This document shows, one piece after another, positions 1 to 7,099 of a DNA stretch of 10,965 nucleotides (the first letter of the stretch is position 1; each line of letters opens with the position of its first letter). The DNA is from Brachionus koreanus (lineage: Eukaryota; Rotifera; Eurotatoria; Ploima; Brachionidae). Under the pieces are notes generated by a model. It saw only the letters and a program-made list of their open reading frames with translations. It made no database searches and was not told the DNA's origin. The stretch covers positions 278,290-289,254 of the forward strand of contig PJRA01000498.1 of NCBI GenBank assembly GCA_016987375.1, read 5' to 3'. The position numbers and the translations under genes are program-made.

Positions 1-412
1 AAGATAAAATAATGTAGGTGTTTTCTATAAGACTTAAAAAGCTAAGACTCTTTTTAAAATAGCTTTGATAAAACAATTTAGAGTTAACCAAATAAATACC
101 GATCTTATTTTTCCCAATTGATAGAATAATATCTTTTTCCTTATTTAAAATAAAATAGAAAAAGTCTTCTGGAACATCTATTTGGTCAAATTTAAGCTGA
201 TTAAATCTTCCGGTTTTCATTTTTCTACCTAAAGATGAAATTAAAAGTTTTTCATTATCGTCAAATTCTTCAATTTTTGATATAGATTGGTCAAAAATAT
301 TTCCTAAACAAAACTTACAATTTAGACCAAAATAACTCATAGTTTTTCTGACATGTAAATAATCCATATAATTATTCGAAAAATCTGCTTCAAATTTATT
401 GTTCTGCTCCAT
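1..412 (-). CDS. Unrecognised protein, 5' part only (runs off the left edge)
   Basis: Reading leftward from the ATG at 412-410, the frame stays open for 137 codons to the window edge. That is far longer than chance allows in DNA this rich in TAA-type triplets, so I take it as real coding sequence. The protein begins MEQNNKFEADFSNNYMDYLH and has a single CKFC pair near residues 32-35, then a mostly hydrophilic stretch with many Phe, Leu, Ile and Lys. I see no signal peptide, membrane segment or family I can name. The CxxC pair could be half of a zinc site, but no partner pair is visible in the part present. A TATA box lies about 60 bp upstream. No intron is obvious within the window. It could be a host gene or an ORF of a mobile element; the 3' end would decide. 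Confidence 0.65.
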   Translation of the reverse strand, partial: MEQNNKFEADFSNNYMDYLHVRKTMSYFGLNCKFCLGNIFDQSISKIEEFDDNEKLLISSLGRKMKTGRFNQLKFDQIDVPEDFFYFILNKEKDIILSIGKNKIGIYLVNSKLFYQSYFKKSLSFLSLIENTYIILS

Positions 413-471
413 TTAATTTTAAAGAATCAATTTAAATTAGAAAAAAATAATTTATATCAAAAAATTTTAAA

Positions 472-479
472 CTTTTATA
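472..479 (-). promoter_or_regulatory. TATA box of the left-edge gene
   Basis: On the minus strand this reads TATAAAAG, a canonical metazoan TATA box, about 60 bp upstream of the ATG at 412. Transcription would be expected to start about 25-30 bp downstream, giving a short leader of roughly 30-40 nt. The surrounding DNA is AT-rich, so a chance match is possible, but the fit and position are good. Confidence 0.4.
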
Positions 480-507
480 TTCTAGTTTATTTTCTCACTA
501 TTTTTTT

Positions 508-731
508 TTAACACTCAAAGGACCGGCGGTGTCGATTTGACACTTTTTAAAAATCCAAATTTAATTTTTTAAATAACTATCAATCATATATACATGTTTT
601 AATATTTATTTTAAAGCTTTAATAGATATCTTTTAAATTTAGTCTTTTTCATGTAGCAGACTTTTTTATGCAACTAATGTAAAGTTTAAAAAAATTTTTT
701 TGACAAAAATAGCCTCTGCTTTGAGTGATAA
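508..731. mobile_element. Possible piggyBac-like MITE
   Basis: The left end at 508 is TTAA followed by CACTCAAAG (512-520). The right end has the exact reverse complement, CTTTGAGTG (719-727), followed by ATAA. Inside the left end is a GC-rich patch containing GTGTC-GATTT-GACAC (529-543), a small perfect hairpin. The right end has a weaker inverted counterpart containing TGACAAAAA. TTAA is the target site of piggyBac-type transposons, so a 216-bp non-coding derivative is a reasonable reading. Only 9 bp of the inverted repeat are perfect and one flank is ATAA rather than TTAA. No coding sequence is present. Confidence 0.35.
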
Positions 732-952
732 TAATTTTTGCCAATTAAATAATTTGAGAAAAAACATACCTAATCTTACAAATATATTTTCAAAGTCTTT
801 TTAACTTTCACAATACTTTTTATCTTATAATTTTTGCTCTCAATGCATAATAATGTTAATTTTTTAACAAAAAAAGTTGTGCATGTTTCCAGTTCGCACC
901 AAAGAAAAAACCTAAAAAAAAAATGTTTTTTCATAAATTTTAAATTCAATAA

Positions 953-1222
953 TTAAAATACATGTAATACATGTCTCCATGTCATTCCCATTTCGATGAG
1001 CTCTTTCATGATTGTTGACTTCCATGTTACTGCTGGTCTTCCTACCTTACGTCGCTTTTGTGGGGTCCATTTAAGGGCCTTTTTTGGTATTCTTTTTTCT
1101 TTCATCCTAATTATGTGTCCAAGCCATCGCAATCTTTTGTTCTTAATGCATTGACTCAATGGCTCTGAATTAGTTCTTTTGTATAGTTCAGCATTTGAGA
1201 GTATATAATATTTGGTCTTCAT
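953..1222 (-). pseudogene. Non-LTR retrotransposon (LINE) ORF2 C-terminal fragment
   Basis: The minus strand encodes an 89-residue stretch with the pattern typical of the region after the reverse-transcriptase domain of LINE-type elements. It contains ELYKRTNSEPLS, then RLRWLGHIIRM, then KRRKVGRPAVTWK, and ends near KELIEMGMTWRHV. RLRWLGHxxRM followed by GRPxxTW is the recognisable signature. Similarity seems to stop after TWRHV, where the frame ends. A stop codon lies just upstream of the first Met, and no reverse-transcriptase core is found upstream, so this is a dead 5'-truncated copy. I see no clear poly(A) tail at its 3' (left) side. The LINE clade cannot be fixed from this tail. Confidence 0.75.
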
Positions 1223-1551
1223 TATTTAATTTCAGACTTGTTTTAAAAAATGTTAAGGTCATCTCAAGTCACACATAATATAAATTTTTTGTCTATTAAT
1301 CTTTTTAACTAGTCGAGATCTATAAGAATATATATGAAAATGCATACTTTAAACCATCATTAGCTGACCAATTAGCCAAAACAAACATTTTACAATTTTT
1401 AATTCAATTTCGATTAAAAATTGTAGAACTATGTGAAAATTAATTTTCTTGATTTCTTTTTATATCTTGATGTCAATGTCACATAATGTCAAGGTAAATA
1501 TTACTAAAAATAATTGAACAAAAAAAGATTTAAAAAAATTTAAAAATAAAA
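1223..1551. other. Intergenic, with one strong inverted repeat
   Basis: I see no coding sequence here. The stretch lies between the LINE tail and the start of the DDE transposase remnant. Its one clear structure is a perfect 12-bp inverted repeat at 1391-1402 and 1414-1425 with an 11-nt spacer. The left end of the older DDE element presumably lies here, but I could not find terminal repeats matching the region after 5170. Confidence 0.5.
1391..1425. repeat. Perfect 12-bp inverted repeat (hairpin)
   Basis: TACAATTTTTAA at 1391-1402 is matched by its exact reverse complement TTAAAAATTGTA at 1414-1425, with an 11-nt loop. It could be a cruciform or hairpin at a transposon end, or a chance palindrome in AT-rich DNA. 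The length of the arms favours a real structure. Confidence 0.55.
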
Positions 1552-2021
1552 ATGAACCTTTATAACTGGAGTCAAAGATACGATAACAATCGGGAAAAGC
1601 GTTGCTTTGGGTGTCAAACAAGAAGAGAAAAGTTCCCGAGCGGATCATTTTGTTAAATTAAGTCAGAAGATCTAATGGAAAGAGTTTTAAGATATTTTAA
1701 GAAGCAATTCAACTTGTTTAATGATTACATATATAAAAAAACGCCGAATTAGTCAATCGTGATTTCAAGGCAAAAAAAATTTTCAAGTAAATTGATGACA
1801 AAAATGTTTTAAGTGATCAGGAGACCTAAAATATTTGCTTTAAATCCTTCAACTCCTCGTTTTTTTTTCCTAAACAAATCAGGTTTTAGAAAATACTTAA
1901 TCAGGAATTTATTTAATTAAAAACGAAGAAGAAACACTTTATTCGAGAGGTTTTCTGACAAACGGTCCGTCATGAATAATATTTGTCAATTAAATACTCG
2001 CCTTAAAAAAAATTTTAGAGT
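1552..2021 (+). pseudogene. DDE transposase remnant, N-terminal part (interrupted by pogo element)
   Basis: From an ATG at 1552 the frame reads 34 codons with the motif KRCFGCQTRREKFPSGSF, whose CxxC (codons at 1603 and 1612) looks like half of a zinc finger. After an in-frame TAA at 1654 it continues as IKSEDLMERVLRYFKKQFN, which is clearly protein-like. A possible second pair is decayed near 1735-1750, then LVNRDFKAKKIFK appears after a frameshift. Close to the pogo insertion another frame gives FSDKRSVMNNICQLNTRLKK. These pieces are on the same strand as the DDE transposase remnant that resumes at 3773. I infer one gene with an N-terminal zinc-binding module, split by the later insertion. 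The joint identity rests on strand, order and general architecture, not on an alignment. Confidence 0.5.
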
Positions 2022-2023
2022 TA

Positions 2024-2043
2024 CAGTAAAGTACGGTTATAAC
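2024..2043 (+). repeat. Left terminal inverted repeat of the pogo element
   Basis: The 20 bp beginning CAGTAAAGTACGG are the exact reverse complement of 3751-3770. Beyond 20 bp the two ends diverge. The CAGT start next to TA is typical of pogo/Tigger ends. Confidence 0.92.
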
Positions 2044-2099
2044 GAAGTCGCTAGGGGTATCAAAAAACGGTTCGTTATAACCGAACTTCGTTACATCCG
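2034..2099. repeat. Left subterminal repeat cluster (13-bp motif, 3 copies)
   Basis: The motif TTCGTTATAACCG occurs inverted at 2034-2046 (overlapping the terminal repeat), direct and exact at 2071-2083, and as TTCGTTACATCCG at 2087-2099. Repeated subterminal motifs in DNA transposons commonly serve as transposase binding sites. That role is inferred here, not shown. Confidence 0.75.
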
Positions 2100-2191
2100 A
2101 ATATGAAAAAAAATTTTTTTTTTAAGTTTTTATTTAATTAAAACCTATTAAAAAAGAAATAATAATGATAAATATGAAAAAAAATTATATT

Positions 2192-3371
2192 TTATCTTTT
2201 AAAATAATCGGAGACGGTTTTTTGTTTAACCATTAGACCCAAGATTTCATTCTCAATTGAACCCAAGTTATCAATTAATGACTCAAAATTATGTTTTGAT
2301 TTTGAAAGATGCTTCCTTATTTGAATAGTCATTTTTAAAGCTTGTTGATTTGTCATTTCCTCATCGTGTTCATCTTCATCATTTTCTTGTTCTTTCTCAT
2401 CATCGCTTAGGTCGCAAACAGTTTGACTTGAACTTTCATCTTGTTTTTCAATCAAATTAATTATTTCTTCGTCGGTTTTTTCTTGATATACAGCTAATTG
2501 ATTATCAATTTCAACATAATCTTAAAAAGAAACGTCCGTTGGAATAAATCGAAATTGTTGAAAATGCTTCCATAATTTTTCTATTTCCACTTTTTCTTCA
2601 TCTTCGTATTTTTTGTCCAGGCTTTTTTATTGAATCGATATTTAATGCCTAGACTTGATAAATTTACTCCCTTGAAACATCTAAGGGTTTTTGTATTTTC
2701 CGATCATTAATTGTTTCAATTTTTCGGAACCATCTAAGTTGCATGTAATTAACATTGTTACTCGCTCTTTGCTCTTTTTGCCTGTGATACAATTTTGGTC
2801 TCTAAAACAGTAAGATTTGTTGGGAAGTAACTTGTAAAAAATTCCAGCCTCGTCGGCATTAAAAATATCAGTTGGCGAATAATCCGACGTTAATGTTGAA
2901 AAGTTATTTTTCCATGTTGTAACTTCCGTTTTATCGACTGAGCCTAATTCTCCGTGTAATGTTTGAAGCTTGATTACATATCGAGTTTTGAACCTGTCTA
3001 GCCAGCCAGGATTCGGTTTGAATTCAGGATAATTAAATCTAACAGCGTATTATGTTGCTTTAGCTGTTATTATTGCTCCATCTATCTGTATACCATTTCC
3101 AACTTTTTCTCTGATCCATTCTGCGAGTGCTTTTTCGAGATCATCGTATTTTCCAGATTTGGTTTTTTGACATTCTGCGGCTGCTGCGTTCTCTTCGAAT
3201 AATTTTAGAAACTCCTCTCTACGTTTGTAAATACCGCTCATTGTACCTACTGTAATTTTAAATTCCTCGCAGACTTCGGTCTGAGTTTTTTTTGTTGAAA
3301 ATGATAAGCTTTATGTGTTTTACTTTTTCATGCAACGTAAAAACCTTACGTTTAATTGGTCTTGTTTTTTC
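2192..3371 (-). pseudogene. Tigger/pogo transposase, broken and internally deleted
   Basis: Reading from 3371 leftward: the N-terminus gives KRKVFTLHEKVKHIKLI, a Psq-type helix-turn-helix, then after a frameshift TQTEVCEEFKITVGTMSGIY. The CENP-B-type second half (3241-3050) includes GKYDDLEKALAEWIREK. After a TAA at 3048-3050 the frame resumes with FNYPEFKPNPGWLDRFKTRY and then DIFNADEAGIFYKLLPNK, holding the first catalytic Asp of the DDE_1 domain, then SKERVTMLITCNLDGSEK and LMIGKYKNP. Another stop and a frameshift lead to LGIKYRFNKKAWT, where a deletion near 2600-2615 removes the region that should hold the remaining catalytic acids. The C-terminus resumes with DYVEIDNQLAVYQEKTDEEI, an acidic stretch, and ends with a PIP-box. 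There are at least three stops and two frameshifts, so no functional enzyme is encoded. Confidence 0.88.
2201..2224 (-). other. PIP-box (PCNA-binding motif) at transposase C-terminus
   Basis: The last residues of the broken transposase read QKTVSDYF, then KR and the stop. This fits the PCNA-interacting consensus Q-x-x-[VILM]-x-x-[FY]-[FY] exactly. Drosophila pogo transposase is known to bind PCNA through a C-terminal motif of this kind, so this is a family trait retained in the relic. Confidence 0.7.
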
Positions 3372-3619
3372 AAAAATTTTTTAACATAATATTTTTCCTG
3401 TTTTTTTTTTATTTTATATAGGTAAATGTGTGATTTTTCAAAATATTAATTGATCATTAAGTAGGGATTAGTTTTAAGATTTCGGTTTTCAAGAAAATTC
3501 ATACTTATTTGCTGATTTATATTATTAAAAATTAAGAAACCAATATTTCTCAAATTTTTTATTTTTTTATATTTTCGTTATGAGCGAATAAAATTTCATT
3601 GAAAATCATCAAAAAATGC

Positions 3620-3760
3620 TTCGTTATAACCGAATTTTCGCTTTAAGCGTACTTCGTTATAACCGTAAGAAAATGTATTAAAAGTATTATTGTTCTGAAC
3701 AACAGTGTTTTATATTTCGTTATAAACGAATTTTCGTTATATCCGTGTTTGTTATAACCG
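3620..3760. repeat. Right subterminal repeat cluster (13-bp motif, 5 copies)
   Basis: Copies of TTCGTTATAACCG lie at 3620-3632 and 3653-3665 (exact), 3716-3728 and 3733-3745 (one mismatch each) and 3748-3760 (one mismatch, overlapping the terminal repeat). All five are in the same orientation. The two copies at 3620 and 3716 extend to a near-palindrome ending CGAA. The right end carries more copies than the left. Confidence 0.8.
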
Positions 3761-3770
3761 TACTTTACTG
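3751..3770 (-). repeat. Right terminal inverted repeat of the pogo element
   Basis: This is the exact reverse complement of the left end at 2024-2043, followed immediately by TA. The perfect 20-bp match suggests the ends are younger or better preserved than the transposase reading frame. Confidence 0.92.
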
Positions 3771-3772
3771 TA

Positions 3773-5169
3773 GCTAGTTATTTAGACAAAATGAACTAGA
3801 CTGATTCAAGAACAAAATTTCAAGCCCTTGCTATTTACTTGTTTTGGCAAATAAATGGAATGGATCAAAGAAGTATCGCGTCACATTTTAAGGTCTATAC
3901 TCATTTCGTGTTTAGATATCTTAGACAAGTTCGATAAGCTCTCATAGAAACAAGCTCTCTTTTTTGTTTCAAAAAATCTAGGTGCTGGACATTTGAGTCG
4001 AGATGAGAACTTATTGTAGAGAACAAAAAAGTTCTAATTATATCTTTCAAAAGTTAACCTTTAGCTCTCATAAAAACTATAATTTAGTTAAATCACTTGT
4101 AGTAACAGCAACAAATGGCTATATTATTAATATATTCTGTTTAAATGAAGCAAATTTGAATTATGAGTCAATTTTAAAAAAAGCTTTGGCCAAAGATAGT
4201 GAACTAGTAAACTATTTAACTATTAAAGTCGGAAGATATTTTAATTTTTGGACGTTGGGTTCAAGAATGTAATTCATGAATCGATAAATCAATATAATTT
4301 TCAACAATAATTTCAATTATCTTTGGAACAAGGCGAAAAGCAATTAGCAACTATGAGAGCTAGCAAATGATAATTTAGTTAACTCACTATTTTCACTAAA
4401 TGTAGATGGATGGTTGATGTTGTAAATTCATTTCTAAAATAATATTTTGCTCCAAATAGCTTATCAAATTTTCGATATTGTCGATTTTCACGCTTTACCA
4501 TTGATCAATTAGTTAGTGAATTTCCTAATGGTACATATCAAATAAATCAAGAAAAATCATATTTGGGTCAATATTTTTCGACCAATGGTAAAAATGAAAT
4601 TTGGATTTTTTCTGAAAGATTCCCAATAGAAACTAGGAAATTGCTTTACTCTCAAATCAAATCTAGATTCAAAAATTCTGTGAAATATAGAACTAATGTA
4701 AGTTATGAGCCTAATATTTGGATTATTTCAAATTCGCTTTTTATTCAATTCAATTGACGAATTAATATTGCCTTAAAAATTAGTAAAAGATTGGACGGAT
4801 ATCTGGACAGTTGTAAAGTAAGCACAATAAATAGATTTCTTAATGTCTGTCTATCAGTTGAACATTACTTAACTTCTATTAATAAGGTTGAAAATTTTAA
4901 AAAGCTTTATCCTGTATATTATTGAAAAAGAAAAAACTATTGATAAATTCATAAAAAGCAAAATAAAACGTAATAATTCCGTATACGAATTCGAATATGA
5001 AGGCTTAGATTGTCTCATTTGCAATAGAGATTGAATTTTAGCGGATTTTTGGACTATATTTATTATATTTACAATAAAGGACCAAAAAAAGCGAAAATTA
5101 AATATTGTAGATTGTGTAAAACTAGAAATCGACTAAGCTTTTATATTAACAAAAACGGACTTTTATAAT
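3773..5169 (+). pseudogene. DDE transposase remnant (DDE_Tnp_4-like), core and C-terminal part
   Basis: Downstream of the pogo element the plus strand gives TKFQALAIYLFWQINGMDQR and SIASHFKVYTHFVFRYLRQV, a helix-turn-helix-like segment, then after stops and a frameshift NLGAGHLSRDE. The core resumes at 4003 with RTYCREQKSSNYIFQKLTF and SSHKNYNLVKSLVVTATNGY, a pattern I associate with DDE_Tnp_4 transposases. The first Asp, expected just before TYC, falls at a damaged junction near 4002. A shifted frame contains LDVGF (Asp codon 4251-4253), probably from LDRGF, then EQGEKQLATM, and at 4404-4418 RWMVD, where the usual Glu seems replaced by Asp. Further on are SNFRYCRFSRFTIDQLVSEF and QIKSRFKNSVKYRTNVSYEP. 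The end carries CLIC and CRLC pairs (about 5014-5120) and stops near 5169. It is riddled with stops and shifts, so long dead. Its terminal repeats were not found. Confidence 0.65.
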
Positions 5170-5379
5170 TATTTTTAATGATTTTTATTTTTTTAATATT
5201 TATGGCATAAAGTGCAAAAAATACATAAAAGTCAAAGATAGCCTAGAGGTTTTTCTTAAAAATCAAAAATGACTTCTTAAGCATTGTTTTATCGAGAAAG
5301 ATGTCAGAATGTTCCAGACAAAATTTTATTTTTTGTTTTTTGCAATTGAAAACCATTGAAATTTTTCAAAAAAAATTCC

Positions 5380-5429
5380 CATGCTGGTTTTTATAACGTC
5401 ATGTCTAATATGTCGAAAAATACAGCATG
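5380..5429. repeat. Imperfect inverted repeat (hairpin)
   Basis: CATGCTGGTTTTT at 5380-5392 faces AAAAATACAGCATG at 5416-5429. Seven outer and five inner base pairs match around a one- or two-base bulge, with a 23-nt loop. It lies about 210 bp beyond the end of the DDE transposase remnant, and may belong to that element's 3' end. Confidence 0.45.
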
Positions 5430-5838
5430 AAAAATATTAGAAGATTAAATTATTGTCTTGTTAATGCAAGAGCCTATGACTGTTTTTTGAAACATCTGAA
5501 ATGAAATGTTCAGCTCTGCACTTTTCAATAAAAACGCTGACAATCTTAAGAAAGCAATAAAACATAAAAATTTCTTCTATCAGAAACATTAATCAATTAA
5601 GGACGAATAAAATAACTTTTTGATTTAATTATTAGGATAGGTTCTAGAGAAAAATAAATATAAAAAACACATATTCTTAGTTGAAGCGCTTCTTTTCTTA
5701 TCTTGTAATTTTAGTGTCTTTCTTGGTAAAAGAAATTATTCGGATAAATATTAAACGGCGAATATTGCAATATAAAAAAGGCTCATTAGAATTATATAAA
5801 AAAAATTGACTATTATTAAAAATTATCTAAATCTTTTA

Positions 5839-5891
5839 TTTAAAATTTGTAAAAATAAAGAGATTTTTTAACGAATTTTTAAAGAAACTAC
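5839..5891 (+). repeat. 53-bp direct repeat, copy 1
   Basis: This matches 6149-6201 at 49 of 53 positions without gaps. The shared core is AAAATAAAGAGATTTTTTAA. The two copies start 310 bp apart. The repeat has no coding sense and may be part of a duplicated or repetitive element. Confidence 0.75.
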
Positions 5892-6148
5892 TATCTTTAA
5901 AAATTTTTGTTTGGATTGCTTAAAGTTTTAAAATGCTTTAAATTAAATTAATTTAGCCTTGACTTTTCTGAAATTTAAATTGAAATTTTTGTTTGAAATT
6001 TTAATTGTTTTTATATATAAAGTTTCTGGGTAAAATAAAAAACTAACAAATAAAACTTTGAAATTTACAGTTTTTCTAGAGAAATTAAAAAGATTGTTCA
6101 ATTTATATTTAGAAATTTTTTTATCTCTAGAATATCTCTATTTTTTTC

Positions 6149-6201
6149 TTTAAAATTTGCCAAAATAAAGAGATTTTTTAACGAATCTTTTAAGAAACTA
6201 C
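6149..6201 (+). repeat. 53-bp direct repeat, copy 2
   Basis: This is the second copy of the repeat at 5839-5891, with four substitutions. It is followed 17 bp later by the TTTTTAACTGGGCAT motif that recurs at 6635-6649. Confidence 0.75.
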
Positions 6202-6218
6202 AAAAAATTTCTTAAATC

Positions 6219-6233
6219 TTTTTAACTGGGCAT
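6219..6233 (+). repeat. 15-bp repeat TTTTTAACTGGGCAT, copy 1
   Basis: It is identical to 6635-6649, and the match extends six bases further upstream with one mismatch. Its GC-containing half (AACTGGGCAT) makes chance identity unlikely in this AT-rich stretch. Confidence 0.6.
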
Positions 6234-6634
6234 CGGTGTTTAAAATGAATAAATAATATATTAATTGAAAAATTTACGATAAATAAATTTTATTTTTTGA
6301 TTTTTTTAAAGAAAAAATTTTATTGTTTTGAAAATGTTAACTTAATAAATTCTATTAATTTTTGATGTCTGATAAACTCAAAAAATTTATAAGTTTTTTT
6401 TTAAGATACGTGTACTAGTAAAAATCCTAACACGTAATCCATCACGTAATTTTTTCTTATTCGCTTGTATGAATAATTACTATTTTTCGTTAGATATAAA
6501 TATTGAAAAGCCATGATAACATTAATTAGACTCACAATGTTTAAATGAAAATTAAGACATTCTAATTTAGTATTTTTATTTAATGTTTTTTTTTATTAAC
6601 ATAAAATTTTATTTAATCTAATAATGAATAAATT

Positions 6635-6649
6635 TTTTTAACTGGGCAT
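6635..6649 (+). repeat. 15-bp repeat TTTTTAACTGGGCAT, copy 2
   Basis: This copy lies about 11 bp beyond the downstream end of the minus-strand reverse-transcriptase fragment, so the motif may mark the edge of that element or of an insertion into it. Confidence 0.6.
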
Positions 6650-6660
6650 AATAGATTAAA

Positions 6661-6931
6661 TTTTAGTATCATCAGCATATATGATCTGGGCCACAAGTTT
6701 TGTTAATATTTAAAGAGGTCATCTTCCTCATGACTTTGTCATGATTCATCATAATTTCATCTATATTATTCGAACAAAAAAAAAATAAACTTTTTCAAAG
6801 GCTGGAAATGATTTCAATTTGTCGTCTTTTGTAAAGACCGATTGGAAATAGTTATTAAACTTTTTTGCTATTTTGAAAGGGTCGTTTAAGATTTGATCAT
6901 TTTTATCTTTAATTACCCTTATAAATGATTT
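6661..6931 (-). pseudogene. LINE reverse-transcriptase fragment with internal deletion
   Basis: From 6931 leftward the minus strand reads RVIKDKNDQILNDPFKIAKK, then FNNYFQSVFTKDD, the usual linker before the reverse-transcriptase domain of non-LTR retrotransposons. It continues with IDEIMMNHDKVMRKMTSLNI and NKTCGPDHI, matching the conserved block K-x-x-GPD. Immediately after, in a frame shifted by one base, comes YADDTKI (YADD codons 6668-6679), the catalytic YxDD motif with its two metal-binding Asp residues. In intact enzymes these blocks are separated by roughly 150 or more residues, so the intervening palm and fingers region has been deleted. A stop follows TKI at once. It is a dead fragment on the same strand as the LINE tail at 953-1222; whether they belong to one family is unknown. 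Confidence 0.8.
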
Positions 6932-7099
6932 TTAAAAATTTTAAAATAACTCATTAAATTTCTAGATCTGACAGAAAAGACTTAAAACATTTTAAAAGAT
7001 TATTTTTTTTCAAGAGCCCAGGATACAATATATTTTTTTTTTCAACCCTTCCACAAAAAATGAAATCTAGAGTTTCAAAGGATGTAGTTTACGAATTTC

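Larger units (their letters stand above)
2022..3772 (-). mobile_element. Pogo/Tigger DNA transposon, internally deleted, with TA duplication
   Basis: The element spans 2024-3770 (1747 bp) and is flanked by TA on both sides (2022-2023 and 3771-3772), the target duplication of the Tc1/mariner/pogo superfamily. Its ends are a perfect 20-bp inverted repeat beginning CAGTAAAG. The minus strand encodes a decayed Tigger-type transposase with a CENP-B-like DNA-binding part, the start of a DDE_1 domain and a PIP-box C-terminus. Autonomous Tigger elements usually carry a continuous transposase of about 450-600 residues. This copy has stop codons, frameshifts and a central deletion, so it cannot mobilise itself. 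Its clean ends mean it might once have been mobilised by an intact relative. It sits inside the older plus-strand DDE transposase remnant. Confidence 0.9.
5170..6660. other. Gene-free AT-rich stretch with repeats
   Basis: I find no protein-like reading frame on either strand. The stretch holds an inverted repeat at 5380-5429, a pair of 53-bp direct repeats (5839-5891 and 6149-6201), a 15-bp repeat (6219-6233 and 6635-6649), and a local cluster of CACGTAAT at 6431-6438 and 6443-6450 with an inverted partner TACGTGT at 6407-6413. The repeats suggest old mobile-element sequence that no longer codes. Confidence 0.5.

Noticed and set aside
1460..1648. Minus-strand 62-codon frame rich in Phe and Leu
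   Set aside because: It is antisense to the CFGC-containing transposase remnant, and its hydrophobic content comes from complementing A-rich plus-strand codons. No family resemblance.
2034..2160. Separate insertion inside the left end of the pogo element
   Set aside because: The left end looks different from the right after 20 bp, but it still carries the same 13-bp motif, so ordinary divergence of the ends is enough.
3605..3770. CRISPR-like or satellite array
   Set aside because: The repeats are short, unevenly spaced and tied to transposon ends with TA duplication, so they are subterminal motifs of the pogo element.
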